In this document: positions 26,790-34,791 of the stretch, piece after piece
How the letters are laid out: the number at the start of each line of letters is the position of its first letter
How positions within the stretch are numbered: the first letter of the stretch is position 1
Source of the DNA: Flavobacterium aquicola
GTDB lineage: Bacteria; Bacteroidota; Bacteroidia; Flavobacteriales; Flavobacteriaceae
DNA: 64,000 nt
Direction: 5' to 3'
Assembly (NCBI RefSeq): GCF_003385115.1
Contig: NZ_QUNI01000001.1
Span: 62,001-126,000, forward strand
Position numbers and translations under genes: made by a program
Notes under the pieces: model-generated
Told to the model about the DNA's origin: nothing
The model's database searches: none
What the model saw: only the letters and a program-made list of their open reading frames with translations

Positions 26790-27902
26790 TTACTTTTGAA
26801 AAGGTTCTGCGTTTTCAAACCATTGATTTCCTAAAACAGAACCATCTGGTTTTAAAAACCCCCATTTATTTTCGTTCTTAACTCTTGCTACTCCCTTAAT
26901 GAATCCTTTTTGGTCATCTTTAAAAATCGAAAAAATACCTCCAGCTGTAATACCGTACTGCGTTGGAATTACCAATTTTCCGGTTGTATTTATAAAGCCC
27001 CAATTTTTATCTTTAACCGGTGCCAAACCATCTGCACTAAACATTTCTGCATCATTATAAACAGGATCAATAACTAAAACTCCCTTCATATCAATATATC
27101 CCCATTTTTTACCAATTAATACTGGGGCTAGATTTTTATTAAAAGCTTTGGCTTTATCAAATTTAGGTTCTATAACCCAATTCCCTTTTAAGTCAATAAA
27201 TCCTATCTTGTCATTTTTTCTAGCATAAGTAATGTCTTGAACCAAAAAATCCCAAATTTTATCTACTCCATCAATTGCTTTGAATTTCCCTGATATTACT
27301 AAACCAAAAGCAGTACCATTTTTTGCCCAAGTAACATTTTTAAAATAATTTCCAATTTCGTCATAAATTATTTCTACAACAATTTTACCAGTATTGTCAA
27401 TTATTCCCCAACGATCATTGTTTTTAACTCTTGCAAAACCGTTTTCGAATGATTTAATCATATCGTATTTTGGTTCAAGAACAATTGCCATCTTATTGTT
27501 TATCAAGCCAATTTTATTTCCTTGTCTGATGAATGCAACTCCATCTTCAAAATCATATAATTTTTCAGTAATTGGAGGTGTTTGAACTTCTCCTTTTTTA
27601 TTAATAAATACCCATTTTTTATCTTTGGATACCATACAAATTCCACTATTAAAGTATTTGGCATCATCAAATGTTGCTGGTATTACTATTTCTCCTTTAG
27701 CATTTATAAAACCACATTTTCCATTATCTTCAAAAGCAGCTAAACCTTCTGAAAAGTTTTTAGCGGTTTTATATTTTGGCTGAATACTAAATTCCCCCGT
27801 TTTTGAAATATAACCAAACTTATCGCCTTTTCTCACTAAAGCCAGTTCTTGAGCACTTATAAATTGATAAAATAGAATAAAAAACAATGCTAATTTTTTC
27901 AT
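26790..27902 (-). CDS. Exported WG-repeat protein
   Basis: The 370-residue protein has a signal peptide (MKKLALFFILFYQFISAQ). It is made almost entirely of about a dozen WG-type repeats of roughly 25-30 residues, each with a core such as KWGFINTTGK, KWGYIDMKGV or RWGIIDNTGK. WG-repeat (KWG) proteins form beta structures and are of unknown function, likely for binding. It lies between fabG and the ammonia-lyase gene, 37 bases from the latter, so it is probably in the pigment transcript. It is not a known biosynthetic enzyme and may be a passenger. Confidence 0.85.
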   Translation of the reverse strand: MKKLALFFILFYQFISAQELALVRKGDKFGYISKTGEFSIQPKYKTAKNFSEGLAAFEDNGKCGFINAKGEIVIPATFDDAKYFNSGICMVSKDKKWVFINKKGEVQTPPITEKLYDFEDGVAFIRQGNKIGLINNKMAIVLEPKYDMIKSFENGFARVKNNDRWGIIDNTGKIVVEIIYDEIGNYFKNVTWAKNGTAFGLVISGKFKAIDGVDKIWDFLVQDITYARKNDKIGFIDLKGNWVIEPKFDKAKAFNKNLAPVLIGKKWGYIDMKGVLVIDPVYNDAEMFSADGLAPVKDKNWGFINTTGKLVIPTQYGITAGGIFSIFKDDQKGFIKGVARVKNENKWGFLKPDGSVLGNQWFENAEPFQK

Positions 27903-27939
27903 GTTTTATAATTTTAAAATATTAAAAACAACCAAATTA

Positions 27940-29460
27940 CTAATTATTAATCAAATAGTCTTTTACCTTTTGTACAAAAGGATACATAACCTGATCCTTT
28001 TCGAACCTTGGAATTATTACCCTAACATCATCGTATATTTTTCTGGTTACAGATGAAATCTGATCTTTTTGTTCTAAACAATCAATAGCCTGAACAATTG
28101 TTATCAATTCGATTGCCAAAACTTCAAAGGCATTTTCTATAACTTTAGAAGTAATCACGGCAGCATTTGTACCCATACTTACAATATCCTGATTGTCATT
28201 GTTGTTTGGAATACTGTGAACATACATAGGATTCGATAACATTTGATTTTCGGCAGTGGTTGAAGTCGCCGTAAATTGAACACCCTGCATTCCGAAATTA
28301 AATCCTAAGGTTCCCAAATTCACAAATGGAGGCAAAAGTTCATTAATTTTTGAGTTCAATAAATAATTCAGCTGTCTTTCGGCAAGCATTGTTAATTTGG
28401 TAATAACAATTTTTAATTTATCCATTTCCAGCGAAATATAATCTCCGTGAAAATTTCCGCCATGATATACATGCTGATTTTTCACATCAATAATAGGATT
28501 GTCGTTTGCTGAGTTAAATTCTTCTTCGAGAATAGAAGCCACATTATTTATTGTTTCCAATATTGGCCCCAAAATTTGAGGAACACAACGCAACGAATAA
28601 TACTCCTGCACTTTTTCCTTAAAAACATCTTCGGTATTTTCGCCAGAATATAGGTGATCTTCCCTTTTTCTAATCAAGGCACTATCGGCAAGATTCGAAC
28701 GCATTCTGGAAGCAACTTCTCGTTGTCCTTCATGACGTTTTGTATTATTTAATTCCTCGGAGAAATGATCATCATACGCTTGTACAACTTCATTAATAGC
28801 ACCCGAGAATTTTATAGACCAATCTAATAGTTTATTAGCATTGTGCACATTTACGACTCCTACTCCAGTCATAACCGAAGTTCCGTTCATTAACGCCAAA
28901 CCTTCTCTAATTTCTACTTGAATAGGTTCTAGTTTTTCTATTTCAAAAACTTCTGCCGTAGCCCTTCTTTCTCCTTTATAAAAAACCTCTCCTTCACCAA
29001 TAAGAACCAAAGCCAAATGAGCCAATTGCACTAAATCGCCACTTGCTCCTACTCCACCATGTTCAAAAATTAAAGGGGTAATATCTTTGTTAATTAGTTC
29101 TTTCATCAAATGAATTACTGACGGATGAACCCCTGAATTACCTAAGGAAAGCGTGTTTAATCGAGCCAATATTGCCGCTTTTACACAAGCAGCGTTCAAT
29201 GGTTTTCCTGTGCCGGAAGCATGACTGCGAATCAAATTATATTGTAGTTGTATGCGGTCTTCATCTTTAATACGATATTGAGCCATAGGACCAAAACCGG
29301 TATTCACACCATAAATAATTTTGTTGACTGAAAATTCCTTTAAAAAATCAAAACTTTCATTAACTCTATCTAAAACATCCTGACTGATATCTATTTTATT
29401 ATTATCAAAAATTACAGATTCAAACTCTTTTAGACTTAAATATTCCTTTATAGTATTCAT
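27940..29460 (-). CDS. Tyrosine ammonia-lyase (HAL/PAL/TAL family)
   Basis: The 506-residue protein has the same length and very similar sequence to the tyrosine ammonia-lyase of F. johnsoniae as I recall it. The MIO cofactor forms from Ala139-Ser140-Gly141 in GGVGASGDLVQL. The substrate-selectivity residue is His80 in RSHASGTG, and His at this place marks tyrosine rather than phenylalanine specificity. Tyr in YGVNTGFG and the QDIVSMGTNAA segment complete the active site. It makes 4-coumarate, the starter of the flexirubin aryl head. It is the first gene of the minus-strand operon. Confidence 0.94.
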   Translation of the reverse strand: MNTIKEYLSLKEFESVIFDNNKIDISQDVLDRVNESFDFLKEFSVNKIIYGVNTGFGPMAQYRIKDEDRIQLQYNLIRSHASGTGKPLNAACVKAAILARLNTLSLGNSGVHPSVIHLMKELINKDITPLIFEHGGVGASGDLVQLAHLALVLIGEGEVFYKGERRATAEVFEIEKLEPIQVEIREGLALMNGTSVMTGVGVVNVHNANKLLDWSIKFSGAINEVVQAYDDHFSEELNNTKRHEGQREVASRMRSNLADSALIRKREDHLYSGENTEDVFKEKVQEYYSLRCVPQILGPILETINNVASILEEEFNSANDNPIIDVKNQHVYHGGNFHGDYISLEMDKLKIVITKLTMLAERQLNYLLNSKINELLPPFVNLGTLGFNFGMQGVQFTATSTTAENQMLSNPMYVHSIPNNNDNQDIVSMGTNAAVITSKVIENAFEVLAIELITIVQAIDCLEQKDQISSVTRKIYDDVRVIIPRFEKDQVMYPFVQKVKDYLINN

Positions 29461-29660
29461 TAACTTGTATTTGTTTTTTTACACTAAATATATTACAATT
29501 TTGTTTTTATTTAGAATTTAATGTGTTTAATTTGAAGGAGCAAATGTAGCATAATATCGCTAAATTTTGCAAAACGATGTTTTATTTTACAATTATCGTT
29601 TAAAAAAACACCTAACTATAACTAAAACAAATACATACAACTAATTTTAAATCAAAATAA
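29461..29660. promoter_or_regulatory. Divergent intergenic region between the pigment operon and the tailoring genes
   Basis: This 200-base AT-rich stretch has the ammonia-lyase operon leaving leftward and the methyltransferase rightward. It must contain the promoters for both arms unless they start elsewhere. I see only partial matches to the Bacteroidota -7 consensus TAnnTTTG (e.g. AAATTTTG near 29562) and no clean -33 TTG at the right spacing. No operator-like palindrome stands out. Confidence 0.45.
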
Positions 29661-30728
29661 ATGAAAGATTTTGGTTCTGATAAAAAAACCGTTATTCAAG
29701 CTAACTTAGATGCCCAAAAAATTGCTTTTGCTCCCATAATGTTTCAGGCGGCAAAATCGCTTAGAAATCTAGGAATTTTAGACTATTTGTTTCATCATAC
29801 AAAAGCAAATATAGAAACCATTGCTACATCATTAAACTTATCTGTTTACGGCGTAAAAGTACTGCTCGAAGCAGGTCTAAGCTTAGAATTGGTTTATCTA
29901 AGGGACAATGAATTTATATTGACAAAAACAGGCTACTTTATTCTAAGGGATGAAGCAACCAATATTAATATGGATTTCACGCAGGATGTCAACTATTTTG
30001 CCATGAATCATCTCGAGGAATCTATAGTAGAGGGCAAGCCAAAAGGATTAAAAGAACTGGGAAATTGGGACACCGTTTATATAGGATTATCGGAGTTACC
30101 TGAAAAAGCTAAAAAAAGCTGGTTCGATTTTGATCATTTTTATTCCGATTATACATTTCCAGATGTATTGCCAATTCTATTCAATTCCAATCCCAAAACC
30201 ATTATGGATGTTGGAGGGAATACCGGAAAATTTGCAATGCTGTGCGCGAAATACAATCCAACAGTAAAAATTACTATTCTAGATTTACCGGGGCAGACCA
30301 TAATGGCTCAAAAAAATATCGCCGAAAACAATCTCGAAGATAGAATATTTACCAAGGACATTAATCTACTCGACCCTTCCAGCGTTTTACCAAAGGATTT
30401 TGATGTCATTTGGATGAGTCAGTTCATCGATTGCTTTTCTTTGGAAGAAATAGAAAAAATTTTCAGCAAGGCGCATGCTGCAATGTCTGATAACACCAGT
30501 TTTTATATCCTGGAAACCTTTTGGGATTTACAAAGATTCCAATCTTCCACATATAGTTTGCACGCAACTTCACTATATTTCACAGCTGTTGCCAACGGAA
30601 ACAGTCAAATGTTTCATTCGAAAGATATTTTAAAAATAATCGAAAAAGTAGGTTTTGTGGTAGACGAAATACATCAAATCATCGGAATGAGCCATACCTT
30701 GATTAAATGTAAAAAAAGAATCGTATAG
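29661..30728 (+). CDS. SAM-dependent methyltransferase (O-methyltransferase family 2-like)
   Basis: The protein has 355 residues with an N-terminal winged-helix dimerisation region (LNLSVYGVKVLLEAGLSLELV) and the SAM motif TIMDVGGNTGKFA near residue 184. Further parts are TILDLPGQ (acidic end of beta-2) and DVIWMSQFIDCFS. The layout is that of plant/bacterial small-molecule O-methyltransferases, but the usual catalytic His is not obvious. It is divergent from the ammonia-lyase gene (200-base shared promoter region). Methylated aryl rings are known among flexirubins, so ring C- or O-methylation is plausible (inference). Confidence 0.86.
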   Translation: MKDFGSDKKTVIQANLDAQKIAFAPIMFQAAKSLRNLGILDYLFHHTKANIETIATSLNLSVYGVKVLLEAGLSLELVYLRDNEFILTKTGYFILRDEATNINMDFTQDVNYFAMNHLEESIVEGKPKGLKELGNWDTVYIGLSELPEKAKKSWFDFDHFYSDYTFPDVLPILFNSNPKTIMDVGGNTGKFAMLCAKYNPTVKITILDLPGQTIMAQKNIAENNLEDRIFTKDINLLDPSSVLPKDFDVIWMSQFIDCFSLEEIEKIFSKAHAAMSDNTSFYILETFWDLQRFQSSTYSLHATSLYFTAVANGNSQMFHSKDILKIIEKVGFVVDEIHQIIGMSHTLIKCKKRIV

Positions 30729-30741
30729 AATGATAAATATT

Positions 30742-30749
30742 TAAATTTG
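30742..30749 (+). promoter_or_regulatory. Putative -7 element upstream of the halogenase gene
   Basis: TAAATTTG matches TAnnTTTG and lies 70 bases before ATG 30820 and 13 bases after the methyltransferase stop. A transcript starting about 7 bases later would begin almost at the hairpin at 30760-30785. No -33 TTG was found. Confidence 0.33.
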
Positions 30750-30759
30750 CACAATTCAA

Positions 30760-30794
30760 AGATGCTATTAATAAAAATAGTATCTTTTATTTTT
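30760..30794 (+). terminator. Intrinsic terminator-like hairpin after the methyltransferase gene
   Basis: Arms AGATGCTATT (30760-30769) and AATAGTATCT (30776-30785) pair over 10 positions with one G-U, with a 6-base loop, followed by TTTATTTTT. It ends 25 bases before the halogenase ATG, so it may separate or attenuate the two genes. Confidence 0.6.
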
Positions 30795-30819
30795 AGAAAT
30801 TTTAATTCCAAAATAATAA

Positions 30820-32076
30820 ATGTTACAAGAATTCGTAGATGTTTTAATCATTGGAGCCGGACCATCTGGATGTGTTTCTGCTTCTTATCTTCATAAACAA
30901 GGAATCAAAATCAAGGTTGTCGAAAAAACAAAATTCCCTAGAATTGTTGTAGGCGAAAGCCTTATTCCCAGAGTAATGGATCATTTTGACGAAGCCGAAT
31001 TATTTGAAAGTCTCGACGCCATGAACTTTGAGAAAAAGCTGGGCGCCAGATTCATTAGAGGAGAACAAATTTGTGTTTTCGATTTTAGCAATAAATTTTC
31101 CGAAGGCTGGGATTGGACTTGGCAAGTACCCAGAGCCGATTTTGACAACACCATGGCTCAGGAAGTAATTCGAAAAGGCATTGATCTGGAATTTGAGTCA
31201 GAAGTAATTTCGGTTGCTTTTGAAGGAAAAAATTCAACCACGGTCGTAAAAGATAAAAACGGAGTTTTAAAAGAAATTCATGCCAAATTCATTATAGATT
31301 CCAGTGGATACGGAAGAGTATTACCTAGATTATTAGATTTGGATACTCCTTCAAAACTAGATCCGCACTCCTCTATTTTTACCCACGTTGTCGACAAAAA
31401 TCGTCCAGAAGGAGAAGAAGGAACAATGATTTCATTTGATATTCTCGAAACTGAGGTTTGGTTATGGGTTATTCCTTTTTCCAATGGAAATACCAGTTTG
31501 GGGGTTGTAGGCCCAACTGAGTTTATCAATTCGCTTTCTACTAATAAAGACAACGCCGAAGCCTTGAAAAAAGCTATTCAACTTTCAGATTATTATATTA
31601 AACGCTTTGCCGGTACCGATTTTTTATTCGAACCAATTAAATTAGAGAATTACTCTCGTTCTGTCAAAAAAATGTATGGCGATGGTTTTGCCTTAACTGG
31701 AAACAGCTCAGAATTTTTAGATCCAGTGTTTTCATCTGGAGTTGCTTTTGCAACAGAATCTGGTATGCTTGCTGCCAAATTATTTCTAAAAGAATCACAA
31801 GGCATAACAGTGGATTGGGAAGAAGAATTTACGGCTTACATGAAACGCGGAATTGCGGTATTTACCACTTATGTAAAAGAATGGTACACTGGAAACCTTC
31901 AGACTTTGTTTTTTCATCAACCTGAAAATCCCGATGTAAAAAGAAAAATATGCGCTGTACTCGCAGGTTATGTTTGGGATGAAGAAAATCCTTTTGTAAA
32001 AAAACATGATAATCTAATCAAAAACATGGCCCATATACTCGAAATGGAAAGTAAAAAAACGAAAAAAAGCAGTTAG
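30820..32076 (+). CDS. Flavin-dependent halogenase-like protein
   Basis: The protein has 418 residues. FAD binding is shown by GAGPSG at residues 12-17 and by the late NSSEFLDPVFSSGVAFA segment. The motif WLWVIP at residues 214-219 fits WxWxIP, the signature separating flavin-dependent halogenases from monooxygenases, and VGESLIPRV is the usual GES/P region. It most likely halogenates the aryl ring. Chlorinated flexirubin pigments are known from this group of bacteria. It could still act as a hydroxylase. A separate NADH:flavin reductase would be needed and is not in the window. It follows the methyltransferase gene after 91 bases, which include a terminator-like hairpin. Confidence 0.85.
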   Translation: MLQEFVDVLIIGAGPSGCVSASYLHKQGIKIKVVEKTKFPRIVVGESLIPRVMDHFDEAELFESLDAMNFEKKLGARFIRGEQICVFDFSNKFSEGWDWTWQVPRADFDNTMAQEVIRKGIDLEFESEVISVAFEGKNSTTVVKDKNGVLKEIHAKFIIDSSGYGRVLPRLLDLDTPSKLDPHSSIFTHVVDKNRPEGEEGTMISFDILETEVWLWVIPFSNGNTSLGVVGPTEFINSLSTNKDNAEALKKAIQLSDYYIKRFAGTDFLFEPIKLENYSRSVKKMYGDGFALTGNSSEFLDPVFSSGVAFATESGMLAAKLFLKESQGITVDWEEEFTAYMKRGIAVFTTYVKEWYTGNLQTLFFHQPENPDVKRKICAVLAGYVWDEENPFVKKHDNLIKNMAHILEMESKKTKKSS

Positions 32077-32097
32077 TACATTAATTCTAAAAAAGAT

Positions 32098-32142
32098 AAA
32101 ATCAGTATGGCTTTTTATATTAAATAAAAACCGTACTGATTT
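32098..32142. terminator. Bidirectional terminator between halogenase and the 32147 gene
   Basis: The inverted repeat has outer arms AAATCAGTATGG and CCGTACTGATTT (one G-U) and inner T-rich/A-rich arms. It lies between convergent genes and so can serve both strands. Confidence 0.65.
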
Positions 32143-32146
32143 ACAT

Positions 32147-32749
32147 TTACAAGAAACGTTTTAGCTGCATAGCCAAATTTTTTGCCAATTTTTCATACGC
32201 TCCAGCAATACGAAATCCTTGATCAAATTCAAATTGTCCTTGTTCTATTCCAATTACCTTATCAAACTCTATACTCAATAATGATTTACTGGCATTTTGG
32301 GTTTCAACAACAGTTATTATAGCGCTAACTTTTGCCGGTTCAGCACCTACACCAACATTATAACCAGGATAAATCCATGTGGTTTTAACGATTAGTGTAT
32401 ATTTTGTTTCGGGATTTTTGGCAGCTTTTATTTCTCCTGCCTTAAATCTTTTATTAAAAGACTCAATGAATTTTGGTTCGTATTTATTTTCCCTGTCATC
32501 AAACCAATCTTTTTTAAAACGATCAGCACTTTCAGGTTTATGCATCCTTTTATCCATCTTCTCTTTTAAAAAAGCCTCTTCTGATTCAAATCCATTAACT
32601 TCTTGATTCGAATAATCAAATGTAACATTATACTCCGAAATATCTTTTAAATCCTCCAATTTGCCAGATATAAGTTTAAAACGCTGGGCAGAGAGATTTG
32701 TTACAGCAAATAAAAACAGTAAAATTGTTATTTTGTTCATTTTTATCAA
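32147..32749 (-). CDS. Exported protein, paralogue of the next gene
   Basis: The 200-residue protein has a signal peptide (ILLFLFAVTNLSAQ) and begins its mature part RFKLISGKLEDLKDI. Shared features with the 32807 product are FDYS near the start, a KYTLIV-WxYPGxxxG segment, PAKVS or AAKVT, and a C-terminal AKxLAxxL helix. The family is unknown to me. Similar pairs occur in Bacteroidota as hypothetical proteins. It is convergent with the halogenase gene and separated from it by a strong hairpin. Confidence 0.75.
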   Translation of the reverse strand: MIKMNKITILLFLFAVTNLSAQRFKLISGKLEDLKDISEYNVTFDYSNQEVNGFESEEAFLKEKMDKRMHKPESADRFKKDWFDDRENKYEPKFIESFNKRFKAGEIKAAKNPETKYTLIVKTTWIYPGYNVGVGAEPAKVSAIITVVETQNASKSLLSIEFDKVIGIEQGQFEFDQGFRIAGAYEKLAKNLAMQLKRFL

Positions 32750-32751
32750 TT

Positions 32752-32786
32752 AAAAAAGGGTAATCTCATTAATTTAGAGACTACCC
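32752..32786 (-). terminator. Terminator after the 32807 gene
   Basis: On the minus strand the stem GGGTAGTCTC / GAGATTACCC (one mismatch, 9-base loop) is followed by six T. It lies 20 bases after the stop of the 202-residue gene and just before ATG 32749. Confidence 0.65.
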
Positions 32787-32806
32787 CAATAGTATATACT
32801 AAAAAA

Positions 32807-33415
32807 TTATTTATAGCCTTTTTTCAAAAGCAATTTCGCTAGTGATTTTGCTGTTTTTGCAAAACCTTCTCCAATTCTGGATTCATTACTAAAATTATTT
32901 CCCCATTGGTCTCCAGGTGCCTCTTCACTGGATATTTCTAACAAAACATTAGATTTATTAGCAGTTTCAACGAACTTCAAGTTAGTCGTAACTTTTGCCG
33001 CCTGCTTCATTATTCCTGCATCCCAGCCTGGATAAACCCAAATAGCTTCAACAATCAACGTATATTTTGCAGCTGTCAGCCCTTCTTGAAAAGTAACGTC
33101 CTTATTTTCTTTGTTATAGATAACATTTATTAATTCCAAAAATTTAGGATTCCAAATTTGATCTTTACTGGCAACCCACTTCTTTTTCCAAATATCACCA
33201 GTACTTTTAGACTTTTCATTTAACTCCTTCGTTCTATTTGCAACATACTTTTCCTCAGTAAGTTTCTCCTTTAACAAAGTTAATTTAGAATAATCAAATT
33301 CGACATTTACCTCTTTTTGGTCCTTTAAGAATCCAAAATCTCCTTTTACAACATTCATGTCTTGAGCGGTCATAATTGAAGAAACAAATAACAGTGCAAA
33401 AACAATTTTTTTCAT
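32807..33415 (-). CDS. Exported protein, paralogue of the previous gene
   Basis: The 202-residue protein has a signal peptide (MKKIVFALLFVSSIMTAQ). It aligns along most of its length with the 32147 product: FDYSKLTLL, KEKL-EEK, KYTLIVEAIWVYPGWDAG, QAAKVTT, and a C-terminal GEGFAKTAKSLAKLLLK. No catalytic motif is evident. A terminator-like hairpin follows its stop and a -7 element (TACATTTG) lies about 40 bases before its ATG, so it may be its own transcription unit. Confidence 0.75.
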   Translation of the reverse strand: MKKIVFALLFVSSIMTAQDMNVVKGDFGFLKDQKEVNVEFDYSKLTLLKEKLTEEKYVANRTKELNEKSKSTGDIWKKKWVASKDQIWNPKFLELINVIYNKENKDVTFQEGLTAAKYTLIVEAIWVYPGWDAGIMKQAAKVTTNLKFVETANKSNVLLEISSEEAPGDQWGNNFSNESRIGEGFAKTAKSLAKLLLKKGYK

Positions 33416-33452
33416 TTAATAATTTGTGTTAGTATTAATAATCAATAGGTTT

Positions 33453-33460
33453 CAAATGTA
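33453..33460 (-). promoter_or_regulatory. Putative -7 element upstream of the 32807 gene
   Basis: On the minus strand the sequence reads TACATTTG, an exact match to the Bacteroidota -7 consensus TAnnTTTG, about 40 bases before ATG 33415. A TTG at the -33 place is not obvious, so it is a partial promoter match. Confidence 0.4.
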
Positions 33461-33669
33461 AGAAATTTTGTTTTTGTTTACATACACTACAAAAAAAATA
33501 TACAAATAAAAACAGTTAATTTTCCAATCTGGAGTTTTTCTTTTTTAGACAAATAAAATCAATCATTATCTTGTAATTTAACGGTATTAAATCTGTGCAC
33601 ATAAAATGGATTACCCTATAACGTGATCAAATTGACCAAATAATCAGCCCTTAGCCGCATTTCTATGCA

Positions 33670-33712
33670 TAAAAAAAAGCATCATTATACTTTTATAATG
33701 GTGCCCTTTTTT
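33670..33712 (-). terminator. Terminator after the repeat-protein gene
   Basis: Arms GCATCATTATA (33679-33689) and TATAATGGTGC (33694-33704) pair over 11 positions with one G-U around a 4-base loop. They are flanked by an A-run on the left and a T-run on the right, so it can work on both strands. It lies about 45 bases after the 33756 stop. Confidence 0.68.
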
Positions 33713-33755
33713 ATAATCCCCTAAGCCTTTTGGCATATATATTTCGCTCTTATTA

Positions 33756-34295
33756 TTAATTCATCCCAACAAATTTTTTAGTATTAATAGAATTAATCAT
33801 AATAGATTCACTGTTTATTTTTTTAAAGTCTAATGGCTTTGCCTCACTGGATACATTACTATCGATAATTAATTCCATTTCTGCTATTTCATCAGACAAT
33901 GTTCTTTCGATTTGAAGAGGATAAACAACATCTGAAACAGAGTTTTCAGTAATTAAATCTGATTGAGCAACAATTTGTCTCATTGTTTCTTCATATTCCA
34001 TAAGTGCTAAATCATCAGAGACTGTGTTCTCAACAATTTTATCGCCCTCAGCAATTATTTCTTTAATTGTTTTTGGAACAGCTGCAATTACAGTTTCGGG
34101 ATTGAATACTTCTAGATTTTCTGCTAGAGACGGTTTTTCAAATTTTACTGATTCATTATTTTTTGTTTTCGCAGTATCATCTGATAAAATGATATTTTGA
34201 AATAATTTGTCTGATAAATTTACTGTATTTTTTGCATTACCAATTGTTGAAAATGATACTAACGCTATTCCTAAAATTAAAACTGAATTTTTCAT
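33756..34295 (-). CDS. Exported repeat protein with three ~28-residue units
   Basis: The 179-residue protein has a signal peptide (VLILGIALVSFSTIGNA). Its second half contains three tandem units of about 28 residues. The first starts IIAEGDKIVENTVSDD, the second IVAQSDLITENSVSDV and the third EIAEMELIIDSNVSSE. The units are acidic with a conserved I-xx-N-x-V-S core and look like helix-turn units. I know no family. The ATG is preceded at 11 bases by a 13-copy TCAA repeat (coding-strand sense), so expression may vary by slippage. A terminator follows at about 33712. Confidence 0.72.
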   Translation of the reverse strand: MKNSVLILGIALVSFSTIGNAKNTVNLSDKLFQNIILSDDTAKTKNNESVKFEKPSLAENLEVFNPETVIAAVPKTIKEIIAEGDKIVENTVSDDLALMEYEETMRQIVAQSDLITENSVSDVVYPLQIERTLSDEIAEMELIIDSNVSSEAKPLDFKKINSESIMINSINTKKFVGMN

Positions 34296-34304
34296 AATGT
34301 TATT

Positions 34305-34360
<56 letters not shown>

Positions 34361-34361
34361 T

Positions 34362-34397
34362 TTAAATGAGACATCATCATAATGATGTCTCATTTAA
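34362..34397. terminator. 16-bp perfect hairpin after the ankyrin gene
   Basis: TTAAATGAGACATCAT (34362-34377) and its exact complement (34382-34397) flank a 4-base loop CATA. It sits 13 bases after the ankyrin stop and directly before the TTGA repeat. There is no U-tract in the minus direction, so it may be a terminator of reduced strength, an mRNA stabiliser or an operator. Confidence 0.55.
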
Positions 34398-34410
34398 GAT
34401 TAAATATTAT

Positions 34411-34791
34411 TTATTGTTTTAATAATTCGATGGCTTCCCTAGCATTTGATAATTCTGCATATTTTAATGCTATAAGTCCGTATTCATTTTTAGTCTTAGC
34501 ATCAGCTCCTTTTGATAGTAAAAATTTAATAATTTCAACTTTGTTATAACGGGCAGCTACCATTAGCGGAGTCATTCCGTTTGACTTTTCACTTACATCT
34601 GTGCCATATTCCACAAATTTTTTGACACTGTTCAAATCTCCTTTCCAGATGGCAATACTCAGCGGAGAAACGATTTCAGAAGATGGAATAGCTTCATAAG
34701 ATGCATTTGAAGATGAAGGCAGATTTGATGCTGATAAAACGCTTGTTGCAGCGATTAAAGCAACTCCTAAATAAATGATTGATTTTTTCAT
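34411..34791 (-). CDS. Small exported ankyrin-repeat protein
   Basis: The protein has 126 residues with a signal peptide (SIIYLGVALIAATSVLSA). About two and a half ankyrin repeats follow: AIWKGDLNSVKKFVEYGTDV, then GMTPLMVAARYNKVEIIKFL, then YGLIALKYAELSNAREAIE. It probably binds a protein partner in the periplasm. A -7 element TATATTTG lies about 70 bases upstream. It is followed by a 16-bp perfect hairpin and then the tetranucleotide repeat of the next gene. Confidence 0.82.
   Translation of the reverse strand: MKKSIIYLGVALIAATSVLSASNLPSSSNASYEAIPSSEIVSPLSIAIWKGDLNSVKKFVEYGTDVSEKSNGMTPLMVAARYNKVEIIKFLLSKGADAKTKNEYGLIALKYAELSNAREAIELLKQ

Larger units (their letters stand above)
33416..33755. 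other. Intergenic stretch with promoter element and terminator
   Basis: This 340-base AT-rich stretch has no gene. It holds the -7 element TACATTTG at 33453 and a terminator at 33670-33712. The 9-mer GTGATCAAA at 33623-33631 recurs in inverted sense at 35057-35065. Nothing else stands out. Confidence 0.5.
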
